DNA of 64,000 nucleotides from Tritrichomonas musculus (taxonomy: Eukaryota > Parabasalia > Tritrichomonadida > Tritrichomonadidae). The notes beneath the pieces are model-generated. The model worked only from the letters and a program-made list of their open reading frames with translations, was not told the DNA's origin and searched no databases. Positions 19,359-29,283 of this stretch are shown here, one piece after another (the stretch's first letter is position 1; every line of letters starts with the position of its first letter). The position numbers and the translations under genes were made by a program. The stretch covers positions 2,170,001 through 2,234,000 of the forward strand of contig JAPFFF010000027.1 of assembly GCA_039105265.1 (NCBI GenBank), read 5' to 3'.

Positions 19359-21839
19359 TTATTTGTTCAGATAATTAATAGCTCGATCATATCCAAGGTC
19401 TGCTGATTTCTTGATATATTTGTATCCCTCTTCTTCATCAATGCCAACACCTTCTCCATCTAGAAGTTTTAAACCATAAAAATACATCGATTCTCGATGA
19501 CCTCTATCAGCTGCCATCTTATAATATTTTGCTGATTTTCGAAGATCAACTCCAAATCCATTATCTTCATCATCATAAATAGTGGCTGCAAAAAACATCG
19601 ATTGAACATCTCCTTCATCTGCTGCTTTCGAATAATATTTAGCTGCTTCTTTTTTATTCTCATCAATACCTTCTCCATCATCCAACATTGATGCATAACT
19701 TTTCATTGATTCGACATCACCTTTATCTGCAGCCATCTTATAATATTTTGCTGCTTCTTCTGGATTTGCGTCAATATCTTCATCGCCATCCTCCATAATT
19801 TCAGCATATCTGAACATTGCATCTACATCACCTTCATCTGCTGCCATTTTATTATATTTGGCCGAGTCTTTAATATTTGCAGGAAGATCATCATCATCTA
19901 TAGAGAGAACTATACCCAATGTAACCATAGAATAAATGTCTCCTTTATCAGCAGCCATTTTATAATATTTAATGGCCAATTTTTTGTTCTCAGGAACACC
20001 TTCGCCATCATACATCATTTGAGCACATTTTATCATCGATTTAACTTTACCATTTTCAGCTGCCATTTTATAGTATTTTAGTGCTTCTTTTTTGTTTTCA
20101 GTGATTCCATCTCCAAGTTCTAAATTCCAAGCATATTTATGCATTGATTTAACATGGCCTTTATCTGCTGCAATTTTGTAAAGTCTATTTGCTTCTTTTT
20201 TATTAGGTGTTGTTTGATCTCCATAAAACAATATATCAGCATAATTGTATATAGCATTAATGTCGCCTTTTTCAGCTTCTCTTTTATAAAACTCTAATCC
20301 AGAATTATCTTCACTATCTTGGACATTATCATTATCATCATCTGAATCATCTTTATTAGTATCAATTAAATATGTTGTATTTTCACTTCTTGGAATAAGT
20401 TGACCAGGTTTATCAATATTATAAAGCTTGAAATCTAATTCACAAAATATTTGGACATAACAATCTTCAGTTAAATCGGTTTTAACAGTTCTTTGTATGG
20501 CCATTGTTATTATTTCATTATTATTATTAACAGTATATGAAAATGATAAAATGTTAGAATTAGCATTGTAACGATACCCATAGTTAACCAATTCTGGTGT
20601 CAGTTTCTGACCTTGAGCCTTGCACAAAACTACCTGGTAATTAAAAGATGCATTTCTTCCTCGAGGATTTTTCTTTTCAATAACTATTCGAACTTTGCAA
20701 TTTTGGCCAGGTTTAATCTGATCAGTTATTTGAAATGCAAAATTTGGGCGTTCCCAAATTTTTGCAGCATTACAATTGGGATAATAACCATCATGAGGAC
20801 CAGGAACTAATTGACATGTATATTGACGTTTTATCCAATTTGGTGGAATTGATTTTGAATATTCTAAATCAGTGAAATAGTTGAAAAAGTCTCTGTCAAT
20901 CATCCAAAATGTTCCATCATCACTTGGTTTCATTCCTAATTCTTGAATCAATTTAGGTGTCCAAAGACTTGATGTGTCCGAATAATCACCTAACCACTCT
21001 TGATCATTTCCCCATGGATTTCTTAAACAAATGAAATTTTTTCCTTGACATTTTCGAACCTTCATTATTGCATATGCATGAGACAATACAATTCCTTTAT
21101 CGGTAACATCATCTACAGTAACATTTACAAGGTCTTTTTCATGAGAACTTGTTCCCATTATAACATAATTATTTTGATATTCGAGCATTTTTTCGTATTT
21201 GTCTCCTTTTATGTTAGAAAATAGTTCACATTTTCGATAATAACCTAAAAGAGTATAAATAGCATATCCAATTCCCCCTGAGATAATATTAGAAAATGAT
21301 CCATGCAATTTGGCAAATGCTTTTTCAACAAGGCAAAGCCATGGAGATTGATTAATATCTGATGGATGACCAAATCTAGGGAGTCTTCTTCCTTTGAGAA
21401 AGAGAATATATGTATCAATTAAAACTGGTGTTCTTCGGCCGAAAACATTGAAATAAATAACTACAGCTCCACATTTTATATTAATTGAATCTTTTTCACT
21501 CCCTAATATTGATTCAGGAGTTTCGATATCAAATAAATGCTTGACAGTTTCTGATTTTCTTGCGATATATGCTAGAGCAGTTAAAAAATAGCAGTCTCCT
21601 ATTTCTCCTTGTTGAATAAAATCTGGGTCAATTAATTTTTTTTGGAATAAAGGAACATTGTAAACATCATCAATTCTTTTCCATTCATAGTTTGAACCAG
21701 AAAAATTAATTTTATTTTCAGAAACTTTTCCTTGTGGGTGGAAAGAATTATCAGTAAAAACCTGCCCTTTATCTCTGTAATTAATCAATATTTGTTTATA
21801 TCTTGATGCTTCTTTGGCAAAATCATCATATTTTTTCAT
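19359..21839 (-). CDS. Calpain-type cysteine protease with Sel1 repeats
   Basis: This is an 826-residue protein. The calpain catalytic domain spans about residues 25-330, with QGEIGDCYFLTAL (oxyanion Gln77 and Cys83), LSHAYAIMKV (His254) and LRNPWGN (Asn274), so the full triad is present. A beta-rich region at about 335-480 matches the calpain C2-like domain (domain III). An acidic linker (DDDNDNVQDSEDNSG) leads to about nine Sel1 repeats in residues 505-826 (YYKMAADKGDVESM pattern). The calpain family cleaves cytosolic proteins, usually under Ca2+ control; Sel1 repeats probably add substrate or partner binding. The gene is head-to-head with a close paralogue at 22246, 406 bp apart, so they may share a promoter. 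Its last 150 residues are almost identical to that neighbour. Confidence 0.92.
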   Translation of the reverse strand: MKKYDDFAKEASRYKQILINYRDKGQVFTDNSFHPQGKVSENKINFSGSNYEWKRIDDVYNVPLFQKKLIDPDFIQQGEIGDCYFLTALAYIARKSETVKHLFDIETPESILGSEKDSINIKCGAVVIYFNVFGRRTPVLIDTYILFLKGRRLPRFGHPSDINQSPWLCLVEKAFAKLHGSFSNIISGGIGYAIYTLLGYYRKCELFSNIKGDKYEKMLEYQNNYVIMGTSSHEKDLVNVTVDDVTDKGIVLSHAYAIMKVRKCQGKNFICLRNPWGNDQEWLGDYSDTSSLWTPKLIQELGMKPSDDGTFWMIDRDFFNYFTDLEYSKSIPPNWIKRQYTCQLVPGPHDGYYPNCNAAKIWERPNFAFQITDQIKPGQNCKVRIVIEKKNPRGRNASFNYQVVLCKAQGQKLTPELVNYGYRYNANSNILSFSYTVNNNNEIITMAIQRTVKTDLTEDCYVQIFCELDFKLYNIDKPGQLIPRSENTTYLIDTNKDDSDDDNDNVQDSEDNSGLEFYKREAEKGDINAIYNYADILFYGDQTTPNKKEANRLYKIAADKGHVKSMHKYAWNLELGDGITENKKEALKYYKMAAENGKVKSMIKCAQMMYDGEGVPENKKLAIKYYKMAADKGDIYSMVTLGIVLSIDDDDLPANIKDSAKYNKMAADEGDVDAMFRYAEIMEDGDEDIDANPEEAAKYYKMAADKGDVESMKSYASMLDDGEGIDENKKEAAKYYSKAADEGDVQSMFFAATIYDDEDNGFGVDLRKSAKYYKMAADRGHRESMYFYGLKLLDGEGVGIDEEEGYKYIKKSADLGYDRAINYLNK

Positions 21840-21982
21840 TTAATACTAAAATAAAAATAAAAAAAAAATTGAATAAAAACCTTCAAAATATTCTGAAATT
21901 ATTTAATAACCAATATTGAATTGAATTTAGAAAAATGGCATTTTCCTCTGGTTTATTTAAGAATTCAAATTTGAATTGCATA

Positions 21983-22021
<39 letters not shown>

Positions 22022-22102
22022 CAAGAATATTACTATTTATTTTTGTTTTTATCTTATGTTCAACCAAGTAACACTTATATAAATTAAAATTCAAGCTACT
22101 TA

Positions 22103-22189
22103 ACCGTCACAAAAATAAAATTCTCAACCATAAAACCGTCACAAAAATAAAATTCTCAACCATAAAACCGTCACAAAAATAAAATTCTC
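22103..22189. repeat. Three 32-bp tandem repeats in the divergent promoter
   Basis: Units begin at 22103, 22135 and 22167. Each starts ACCGTCACAAAAATAAAATT and continues CTCAACCATAAA; the third is cut after CTC. They are nearly identical. The AACCGTCAC core could be a protein-binding site. Confidence 0.75.
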
Positions 22190-22208
22190 GTAAAATAATT
22201 ATTTAACA

Positions 22209-22214
22209 TCACTA
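22209..22214 (+). promoter_or_regulatory. Initiator-like element of the pseudo-calpain gene
   Basis: TCACTA, with its A 35 nt before the ATG at 22246, fits the trichomonad initiator pattern. Confidence 0.5.
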
Positions 22215-22245
22215 ATATTTTTTTTTATCATAAAATTTTGTTGAA

Positions 22246-24762
22246 ATGAAATCTTTTGATGATTTTGCTAATGAAGCATCAAAATACAAACAGATTTTAA
22301 TTAATTATAGAGAAAAAGGCCAAGTTTTTACAGATAGTTTTTTTCATCCTAACAAAAACATTCAAGAAAAAGATGTTACTTTTTCTAATGATAAACATAA
22401 ATGGATGAGATTTGATGAAATATTCAAAGCGCCATTATTTAAAAAAGAATTAATAAAACCAGAATTTATTTTGAAAGGTGATTATTCTGATTCTACATTA
22501 CTTTCTGCTTTTACACAAATAGCAAAACAGCCAGAAACAGTTCATTCTTTTTTTGATATAGAACTAGTAGAGTCTATTCTAGGGAAAGAAAATGATTCAT
22601 TAAATTTAAAATGTGGTGCCGTTGTCATCAATTTATATGCATTTGGTCGTAAAATACCAGTTTTAATTGATACACTGATTCCATTTTACAAAGGAAAACG
22701 AAGATCATTATTTTGTAGACCAATAGATATAAGTAAATCTGCATGGTTTAGTCTTATTGAAAAAGCAATGGCCAAGTTATTTGGATCTTTTACAAATCTT
22801 CGCAAAATATGTTATGATGATATAGTTTATACTCTTTTTAATTATTATACTGATCAAATATTGTTGACCAAAATAGAAGGTGACGGTTTCGCACAAATGC
22901 TAAAATATCAAGACGACATGATCTTAATGTCTGTAATTTCATATTCTTCAGAACCATTAAATGTTTCACATGAAGAATTTGTTTCAAAAGGTCTTGAACA
23001 TTGTTTCTATCCAATTTTAAAAGTTCAAAAATGCCAAGGAAAGAATTTTGTGTGCTTACGAAGTAATAGGTCAATTGAAAATGAATGGTTAGGTGATTAT
23101 TCAGATAATTCAAGTTTATGGACACCACAATTAAGAAAAGAACTTGGTGCAAAAGCAAGTAATGATGGAATATTTTGGATGATTGATAAAGATCTATTCA
23201 AATATTTCAATTATTTAAAATTATCAGAACCTATTCAAAAAAATTGGATTGTTAGACAATTCACATATAGATTTACTCCTGGTGCTCATGATGGGCAGCC
23301 ATTCACCAGTCCTGCTGCCAAAGTAAGTGAAAGACCAAATTATGCATTACAAATAACTGATCCAATAAAGCCAGGTAATGAATGCATCATAAGAATTCTC
23401 ATAGAAAAAAGAAATTTAACAGGTCCAAATATCAAAACAAAATATGTTATATTATTTGGAAAGCATAAAGGTAGAAAATTAACGCCTGATATTATTAATT
23501 ACACTTATCGTTATACGTTAACAAGTGAAATCTTTTCGTTCACTTATCCTGTTGAAAAGACTGATCAAATAATAACTATTGCTATGCATAGATTAAGTAA
23601 AAGTGAAATGACAGAAGAATGTTATGTTAGAATAATTTGTGATCATGATTTCAAGTTATATAATATTGATAAACCTGGTCAATCAATTCCAAAAAGTGAA
23701 AATTATGATTTAATATTTCAAGTTTCAAATGAACAACCTAAGAAAGAAATAAAAGTCATATCTCCTCCAAAAATCGTTGAGAATGAAGTGAACGAAAAAA
23801 CAGAAAATGAAAAAGAAATTGACAATTTCAAAATTATAAAAAATAGAGCTGATAAAGGAGATGTTGATGCAATGTTTGAGTGCTCAGAACTATTGAAATA
23901 TGGTGATGGTGTAGATGTTAACATGAATGAATCAATTAAGTATTGCAAAATGGCTGCTGATAAAGGGTCAATCAAAGCAATGTTTAGATATGCCTCAAAT
24001 TGTGAAGTGGGTGATGGCATACCAACAAATAAGAAAGAAGCCTTAAAATACTATAAAATGGCTGCAAATAAAGGTAACTTAAAATCAATGGTTAGAATTG
24101 CAGAAATGCTGTCAAATGGAGATGGTGTTGACGTCAATAATGAATTAGCAGTCAAATTTTATAAGATGGCTGCCAATAGAGGTGATTCACTTTCAATGTT
24201 CAACTGTGCAGTAATTTTGTCAAATGGAGACGGTGTTCCCCAAAACAAAGCAGAAGCTGCCATATATTATAAAATGGCAGCAGATAAAGGTGATGTAGAT
24301 GCAATGTTCAGATATGCTGAAATTATAGAGAAAGGAGATGAAAATGTTGACGCAAATCCAGAAGAAGCAGCAAAATATTATAAGATGGCTGCAGATAAAG
24401 GTGATGTCGAATCAATGATAAGTTATGCATCAATGTTGGATGATGGAGAAGGTATTGATGAGAATAAAAAAGAAGCAGCTAAATATTATTCGAAAGCAGC
24501 TGATGAAGGAGATGTTCAATCGATGTTTTTTGCAGCCACTATTTATGATGATGAAGATAATGGATTTGGAGTTGATCTTCGAAAATCAGCAAAATATTAT
24601 AAGATGGCAGCTGATAGAGGCGATAAAGAATCGATGTATTTTTATGGTTTAAAACTTCTAGATGGAGAAGGTGTTGATATTGATGAAGAAGAGGGATATA
24701 AATATATCAAGAAATCAGCAGACCTTGGATATGATCGAGCTATTAATTATCTGAACAAATAA
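22246..24762 (+). CDS. Catalytically dead calpain paralogue with Sel1 repeats
   Basis: This is an 838-residue protein aligned end to end with the calpain at 19359-21839. The protease domain is recognisable but its catalytic residues are replaced: QGEIGDC becomes KGDYSDS (Gln77 to Lys, Cys83 to Ser), LSHAYAI becomes EHCFYPI (His to Cys at the aligned site), and LRNPWGN becomes LRSNRSI (Asn to Ser). The frame is intact over 2.5 kb, so it looks like a maintained pseudoenzyme and not a decayed gene. The C2-like region and about nine Sel1 repeats (residues 540-838) are kept. The last 150 residues and the start of the 3' UTR are almost identical to the neighbour. Possible roles are a regulator, decoy or scaffold for the active partner; this is inference. 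Confidence 0.88.
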   Translation: MKSFDDFANEASKYKQILINYREKGQVFTDSFFHPNKNIQEKDVTFSNDKHKWMRFDEIFKAPLFKKELIKPEFILKGDYSDSTLLSAFTQIAKQPETVHSFFDIELVESILGKENDSLNLKCGAVVINLYAFGRKIPVLIDTLIPFYKGKRRSLFCRPIDISKSAWFSLIEKAMAKLFGSFTNLRKICYDDIVYTLFNYYTDQILLTKIEGDGFAQMLKYQDDMILMSVISYSSEPLNVSHEEFVSKGLEHCFYPILKVQKCQGKNFVCLRSNRSIENEWLGDYSDNSSLWTPQLRKELGAKASNDGIFWMIDKDLFKYFNYLKLSEPIQKNWIVRQFTYRFTPGAHDGQPFTSPAAKVSERPNYALQITDPIKPGNECIIRILIEKRNLTGPNIKTKYVILFGKHKGRKLTPDIINYTYRYTLTSEIFSFTYPVEKTDQIITIAMHRLSKSEMTEECYVRIICDHDFKLYNIDKPGQSIPKSENYDLIFQVSNEQPKKEIKVISPPKIVENEVNEKTENEKEIDNFKIIKNRADKGDVDAMFECSELLKYGDGVDVNMNESIKYCKMAADKGSIKAMFRYASNCEVGDGIPTNKKEALKYYKMAANKGNLKSMVRIAEMLSNGDGVDVNNELAVKFYKMAANRGDSLSMFNCAVILSNGDGVPQNKAEAAIYYKMAADKGDVDAMFRYAEIIEKGDENVDANPEEAAKYYKMAADKGDVESMISYASMLDDGEGIDENKKEAAKYYSKAADEGDVQSMFFAATIYDDEDNGFGVDLRKSAKYYKMAADRGDKESMYFYGLKLLDGEGVDIDEEEGYKYIKKSADLGYDRAINYLNK

Positions 24763-24908
24763 AACTTTTTATCTTTGAACTTCGTTATTTTTTATTTTAT
24801 TTTTTCATATCATCTCTTTTTTGTTTTTGATAATGCGAAAAAAAAAAAAAAGAAAAATTACTAAATTTACGGCTACTGAATGATTCAATGAATTTCTATA
24901 TGAGTACT

Positions 24909-25150
24909 TCATAATTTATATGATAAAAATTGAAGCTGAAAAACATTTGTCATATTAATCTGGCACATTTGATTTTGACAGCAATTGATAAACGCCTGAA
25001 TTGTTTCATCTGAAAGATTAATTATTTTTTCTTCCTCTTCATTTAAAAGATTGATATTTTTGACGTTTTTTAGAATCTTTCTATTTTGGAAAAAATGTTT
25101 TGAGGTTTGTTTAAAAATATCAAAATTAAACGGGAAAGTTTTGCCTTTAT
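24909..25150 (-). repeat. Direct repeat of about 240 bp (second copy at 25871-26112)
   Basis: The segment at 24915-25150 matches 25877-26112 with few differences and in the same orientation. It encodes the duplicated BTB-like N-terminus of the broken gene. Confidence 0.8.
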
Positions 25151-26130
25151 AAATATATGACTTTAGCATTTTTGCTAGTTGCTTTTTGAATGACTGTATT
25201 TCATCTTTCTGTTTGCTAAATGACAGTTTACATTTCTTCTTTCTGTTTTTTGAAAAAGTCTGCATTTCTTTTTTCATTCTATTCATTTCTTCATTGAAGC
25301 GAATATTTCTCTTTTGTTCAGCTTCAATTGAATTTCTTTTGATTTCTAAAACAGCGTTCATGCACTCCTCTTTGAGCCTACAAAGCTCATTTAGAAGCTG
25401 ACTAGTTGTCGTAACCAGAGTAGAATTTATCATGCTAAAGTCAAAAGTATCGTAATGGTCACTAATCCAACGCTTTATTAAGCAAATTTGTTGCTCTTTA
25501 AAATCAACAAAGGAAAACAGAACGGATGCATCTTTTCCGTATTTATCGAGACTTTTAAACAGAAACTCAATCATTTGCTGCTGAAACTCTGTATTGTTGT
25601 TCTTGGTATTTGAAAAATATTGCCTTAAAATGCGTTCAAGAGTGGAAATTGATAGTGTCAAAATTTGTTCGTTATTTATATATTCATTAAAATGTGAAAC
25701 AAGAATTTTTTCATCATTTTTGGTGTCGAAAAGTGCAAATAGATCGTCATTAGGGTCTTCTTTTTGGGTTATTAAAAACTCATTGTAATTAGATTTAAAT
25801 AATATTGATTGAAAAAAAAATATCTTCTCGATTGTCTAATATATAGTTGTTAAGGGCTAATGGAAGAGGTTGTACTTCATATTTATATAATAAAAATTGA
25901 AGCTGAAAAACATTTCTCATATTAATTAGGCACATTTGATTTTGGCAGCAATTGATAAATGCCTGAATTGATTCATCTGAAAGATTAATTAATTTTTCTT
26001 CCTCTTCTTTTAAAAGGTTGATTTATTTGACGTTTTTTAGATTCTTTGTATTTTGGAAAAAAATATTTTGAGTTTTGTTTAAAAATATCAAAATCAAAAG
26101 GGAAAGTTTGGAAATGTAAAAAATTTTGTC
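24909..26130 (-). pseudogene. BTB-like trichomonad gene, broken, with duplicated N-terminus
   Basis: Reading the minus strand from about 26130: a BTB-like start (TFPFDFDIFKQNSKYFF, then NLSDESIQAFINCCQNQ, then NVFQLQFLLYKYEV), then a long helical region that resembles BACK, then a coiled coil (LKEECMNAVLEIKRNSIEAE and onward). At the far end the BTB-like N-terminus appears a second time (TFPFNFDIFKQTSKHFF to QLQFLSYKL, stop). The first BTB copy is broken by frameshifts and stops, and the longest frame (24909-25661) opens only at a TTG. The likely history is a tandem gene duplication in which only the 5' end of the second copy remains, fused to the 3' end of the first. BTB-like domains usually mediate dimerisation or cullin binding. 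Confidence 0.75.
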
Positions 26131-26460
26131 AAATTTTTTCAGAGGGCCGATAGATTTTATAAACAATTTATTTCATTGAATTTAAAATTTTATTTTATTT
26201 TTATGCTCATAACAATAGTAATTCTAATAAATGACATACAATCGTTAAATAATAAAATATGTAACTTAGATGGTCATTGAAACACAACTTAAAAATCACT
26301 TATATATAAATGATGAATCATTATCAACAAGTGGATTTCACGACTTTAACTTTCAAGATTAACAAGCGAAAAAAAGTAGATTTCACTAGTTGCTTTGTTA
26401 GTTTTATAAATAATTAAATATTTAGCAATTGATAATAATTTTTATTAAAACAAACAAACT
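26131..26460. other. Intergenic, nothing recognised
   Basis: AT-rich spacer upstream of the broken BTB-like gene and downstream of the GTPase-LRR gene. Confidence 0.5.
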
Positions 26461-28800
26461 TTAAAAATCGTCTTTAACAGTAACTTTTCCTTTAAATTCT
26501 AATTTTGTTTTGAGCTTTAGAAGCTTTTTCAAATATTTTAAGCAATTTGAACTCATTTCAACTTTTTTCCCAATAATCTTAACTCTTATGAAATCGCTAT
26601 AATCAAAAAAGCATCCTTTTAATACAATCAAATCGCTGGACACAAGAGTGAGGCTTGCCAAAGAGTTGCATTTTTGAAATGCGTTTTCTGAAATAGTGAT
26701 CAATTTTGGCTTTTTAATTTCAATTGAAATAAGCGAAGAACAACCACAAAAGCATTCATTATCAATGAAAACTTCATCACTATCAATTCCTATTTTTTTA
26801 ATGTAACAAAATTCAGACAAGCAATTTTTGGCAAGTGAAATTTTAGATGAAGATGACAAATAAAGATTTTCAAGTTTTTGACATCCTACAAACTGATTTG
26901 AGCCAATTGAAATCATTGATGCATTCTTAATCACGAATGATGACAGTGATGGACAATTTTTAATGCATTCGTTTTCAACTATGACATCTTGTCCATTGAT
27001 TTCAATTGAAGAAAGATTACTCAATTCTGAAAAAGAATTATTGAACAAAGTTATTTTATATTTAGAAACAAGAAGTATTTTTGTTAAAGAGCTGCAGCTT
27101 TGAAATGTGTCAGACAGGATTGTCAAATCACTGTTACTATCAATATCAATGAAAGACAGCAAAGAGCAATCATTTATTAAATTATCACCCAACTCAATTA
27201 ACTCACCCAATATTGTGATTTTTTCTAATTTATTGCATCCTTTGAATGCTTTGGATCCGATTTTCACATTTCGTATTTTACTTAATATGAAAGACTCCAA
27301 TGAAGAGCAGTTTTCAAAGCATTCTTCATCGATAGCAAAATTCTCACAGACAATTTTAGTTCGATTTTTAACGGTTTCATTTAAATCCTGATATGTAAAA
27401 TATGATAAAGAAGAACAATTTTTAAAGCAGCCACGACCAATCTTTATACTTTCGTTACTAATCAATTTAACGCGTTTTAGGTCTTTCAATCCAGAAAAGC
27501 AAAATTCATCTAAATTTAATTTTGATGAAGCAGACAATTCCAAATCAATTATAGAATCGCATCCTTTAAATGCCAAACTACCAATCCGTGCACTATTTCT
27601 AACAGTAAAGTTTAATTTAGAAAGAGATGAACAACCGTAAAAAGAGCCTTTGCCAATGTCCAAGTCATCGCATTCGAGATCTATTGATTCCAAATTTGAA
27701 CCAAAGAATGCGAAATCACCAATTTTGACAACTTTGTTTGAATACCACAAATTCTGGATCTCTTTGCATTTGAAAAAGGCATAGCATCCGATTCCAGTGA
27801 TTTCTGGAGGAATTTTATATGTATTTTTAAACGGTCGCGAAACAAAAAGTATCTCTTTATTTTGTTCTTTTTGATAGACAAGAATTTTGTCTTCTGTTGA
27901 AAAAAATGAGTTGTTTGGATCGACATTTATTTGTACAAGCTCATCAGCACCGCCACACCAGTAATCGCAAACTTTTTCGAGCGATGCTGGAAAGTAAATA
28001 TTTTGTATTTTGGAGTTTTTAAAAGCATAATTTCCAATGCTTGTAACTTTTGATTCATGGTCAAATGAAAGTGATTTTATGCATGAATTTTGAAAGGCTT
28101 TATCGCCAACTTTCGTAATTATATATTCATTATTCTCAAAATTAATAAACTTTTTAATAAAAATGCCATCTTTAGCTTTTGGAGATTCGATTATTTCAGC
28201 TGTAAAATTTTCATGATGCAACTTGTAATTAATATTATTAAAAATTGCAAATTCTTCTTCTTCTTCTTCAGCTTTATCATTCATTAGTTGAATTTTAAGA
28301 TGTCTGATTAAATCTGAGAAAGGTGAAATCGCTACACTTCTCTTTATTAAATTTGAAATAGAATCTGTAAAAAATTGTGTGCATTTTAATTTATTTAGAA
28401 CTTTTTGAATGGAATCCTTTTGATTTAAATTTGAGCGATAATTGGTACAAGCCAAAATTCTTTCTTGATTATGCACGCATTTTGGGCTGATTCTGCTAAT
28501 AATTGGCTCCCATCCTTCTTCTAAAAATGTCAAAGTTTCTGGCTTAGTAGAATTGAAAACAAAAAGAATTATGTTGGATTTTGAAATTATATTTTTCAAC
28601 AAAAAAGTTGGTTTAACATTTCCTAAAGTGACCCACACATCGCATCGGTACTGACTAATTTGATACTTGATTATATCGGGAGAATTAATTTTTATTGAGT
28701 TCAACTTTGGATTTGCTTTTTCTGAAATGTCTATAACTTTTTGTTCCAATGAAAGCATATCATGATCAAATTTCCCCAGAAATAATAATGTTTTAGGCAT
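26461..28800 (-). CDS. Degenerate GTPase-like domain fused to BspA-type LRRs
   Basis: This is a 779-residue protein with an ATG start. Residues 1-175 follow the order of a Ras/Rab GTPase: a first strand TLLFLGKF where a P-loop should be, DVWVTLGNV, IILFVFNSTKPETLTFLEEGW, an ACTNYRS segment in the NKxD position, and a final AISPFSDLIRHLK. The GxxxxGK(S/T) loop is absent, so nucleotide binding is doubtful. An acidic linker follows (AEEEEEEF). From about 235 to 760 there are more than twenty BspA-like LRRs (FKGCNKLEKITILGELIELG pattern). Likely cytoplasmic: no signal or membrane segment is seen. Leucine-rich repeats with a GTPase-like module recall Roco-like architecture, but the order and LRR type differ. 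The GTPase relation is an inference from motif order. Confidence 0.75.
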   Translation of the reverse strand: MPKTLLFLGKFDHDMLSLEQKVIDISEKANPKLNSIKINSPDIIKYQISQYRCDVWVTLGNVKPTFLLKNIISKSNIILFVFNSTKPETLTFLEEGWEPIISRISPKCVHNQERILACTNYRSNLNQKDSIQKVLNKLKCTQFFTDSISNLIKRSVAISPFSDLIRHLKIQLMNDKAEEEEEEFAIFNNINYKLHHENFTAEIIESPKAKDGIFIKKFINFENNEYIITKVGDKAFQNSCIKSLSFDHESKVTSIGNYAFKNSKIQNIYFPASLEKVCDYWCGGADELVQINVDPNNSFFSTEDKILVYQKEQNKEILFVSRPFKNTYKIPPEITGIGCYAFFKCKEIQNLWYSNKVVKIGDFAFFGSNLESIDLECDDLDIGKGSFYGCSSLSKLNFTVRNSARIGSLAFKGCDSIIDLELSASSKLNLDEFCFSGLKDLKRVKLISNESIKIGRGCFKNCSSLSYFTYQDLNETVKNRTKIVCENFAIDEECFENCSSLESFILSKIRNVKIGSKAFKGCNKLEKITILGELIELGDNLINDCSLLSFIDIDSNSDLTILSDTFQSCSSLTKILLVSKYKITLFNNSFSELSNLSSIEINGQDVIVENECIKNCPSLSSFVIKNASMISIGSNQFVGCQKLENLYLSSSSKISLAKNCLSEFCYIKKIGIDSDEVFIDNECFCGCSSLISIEIKKPKLITISENAFQKCNSLASLTLVSSDLIVLKGCFFDYSDFIRVKIIGKKVEMSSNCLKYLKKLLKLKTKLEFKGKVTVKDDF

Positions 28801-29283
28801 TTTGGATATTTATGTCATAAAAAATTTGAAAATATAAATGGTCGATTTTTTTTTTTTTTTTTGGTTTTCTAATGTTAAATGAATATTCATTTTTTTCAAT
28901 AAAATTATAATTTTTCATGTTAGTAAAAAAGAAATATAATTTTTATTTTGCCACCGTCGATAAAAAAGAAAAAAGATTAATAATCAAATGTAGGCTTGTT
29001 ATTTTGTAATTTTTTACTTAATGAAAATAACATAAGGCACATTTAGAAATAGCAGAGTATCATTTACTATTAATTTCTTTCTAGGTCACCAAGACCATTT
29101 GATTTTTTTGATTTTGGATATTTGAAGGAAATTCTGAGACGACTTCGGGGCATTCCCCCGACACTCTCTCCAACTAAACCACAGAGGATCTCTACTAAGC
29201 ATTATTTTAAAATGTTGGATTAGTGAAAAATCATTATTAAAAAATAACAATTTTACTTTTTTTTTTTATTTTTCCAGTAAAAA
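28801..29283. other. Intergenic with a duplicated tRNA-flank segment
   Basis: TAGGCTTGTTATTTTG at about 28991 equals the terminal sequence of element family 1. It is directly followed by a segment (28995-29135) matching 8730-8886 and then by a tRNA-like remnant. No gene is seen. Confidence 0.55.
29138..29189 (-). pseudogene. tRNA-like remnant
   Basis: The 5' acceptor strand, the D arm and a changed anticodon stem (TCGGGG...CCCCGA) of the tRNA-like family at 8887 and 9312 are present, but the T arm is lost. It shares its flank with the 8887 copy. Confidence 0.65.

Larger units (their letters stand above)
21840..22245. promoter_or_regulatory. Shared intergenic region of the divergent calpain pair
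   Basis: This 406-bp region separates two head-to-head starts. It contains a run of about 33 T (21987-22019), three tandem 32-bp repeats (from 22103) and an initiator-like TCACTA on the plus side. No clear initiator is seen on the minus side. Bidirectional regulation is an inference. Confidence 0.5.
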
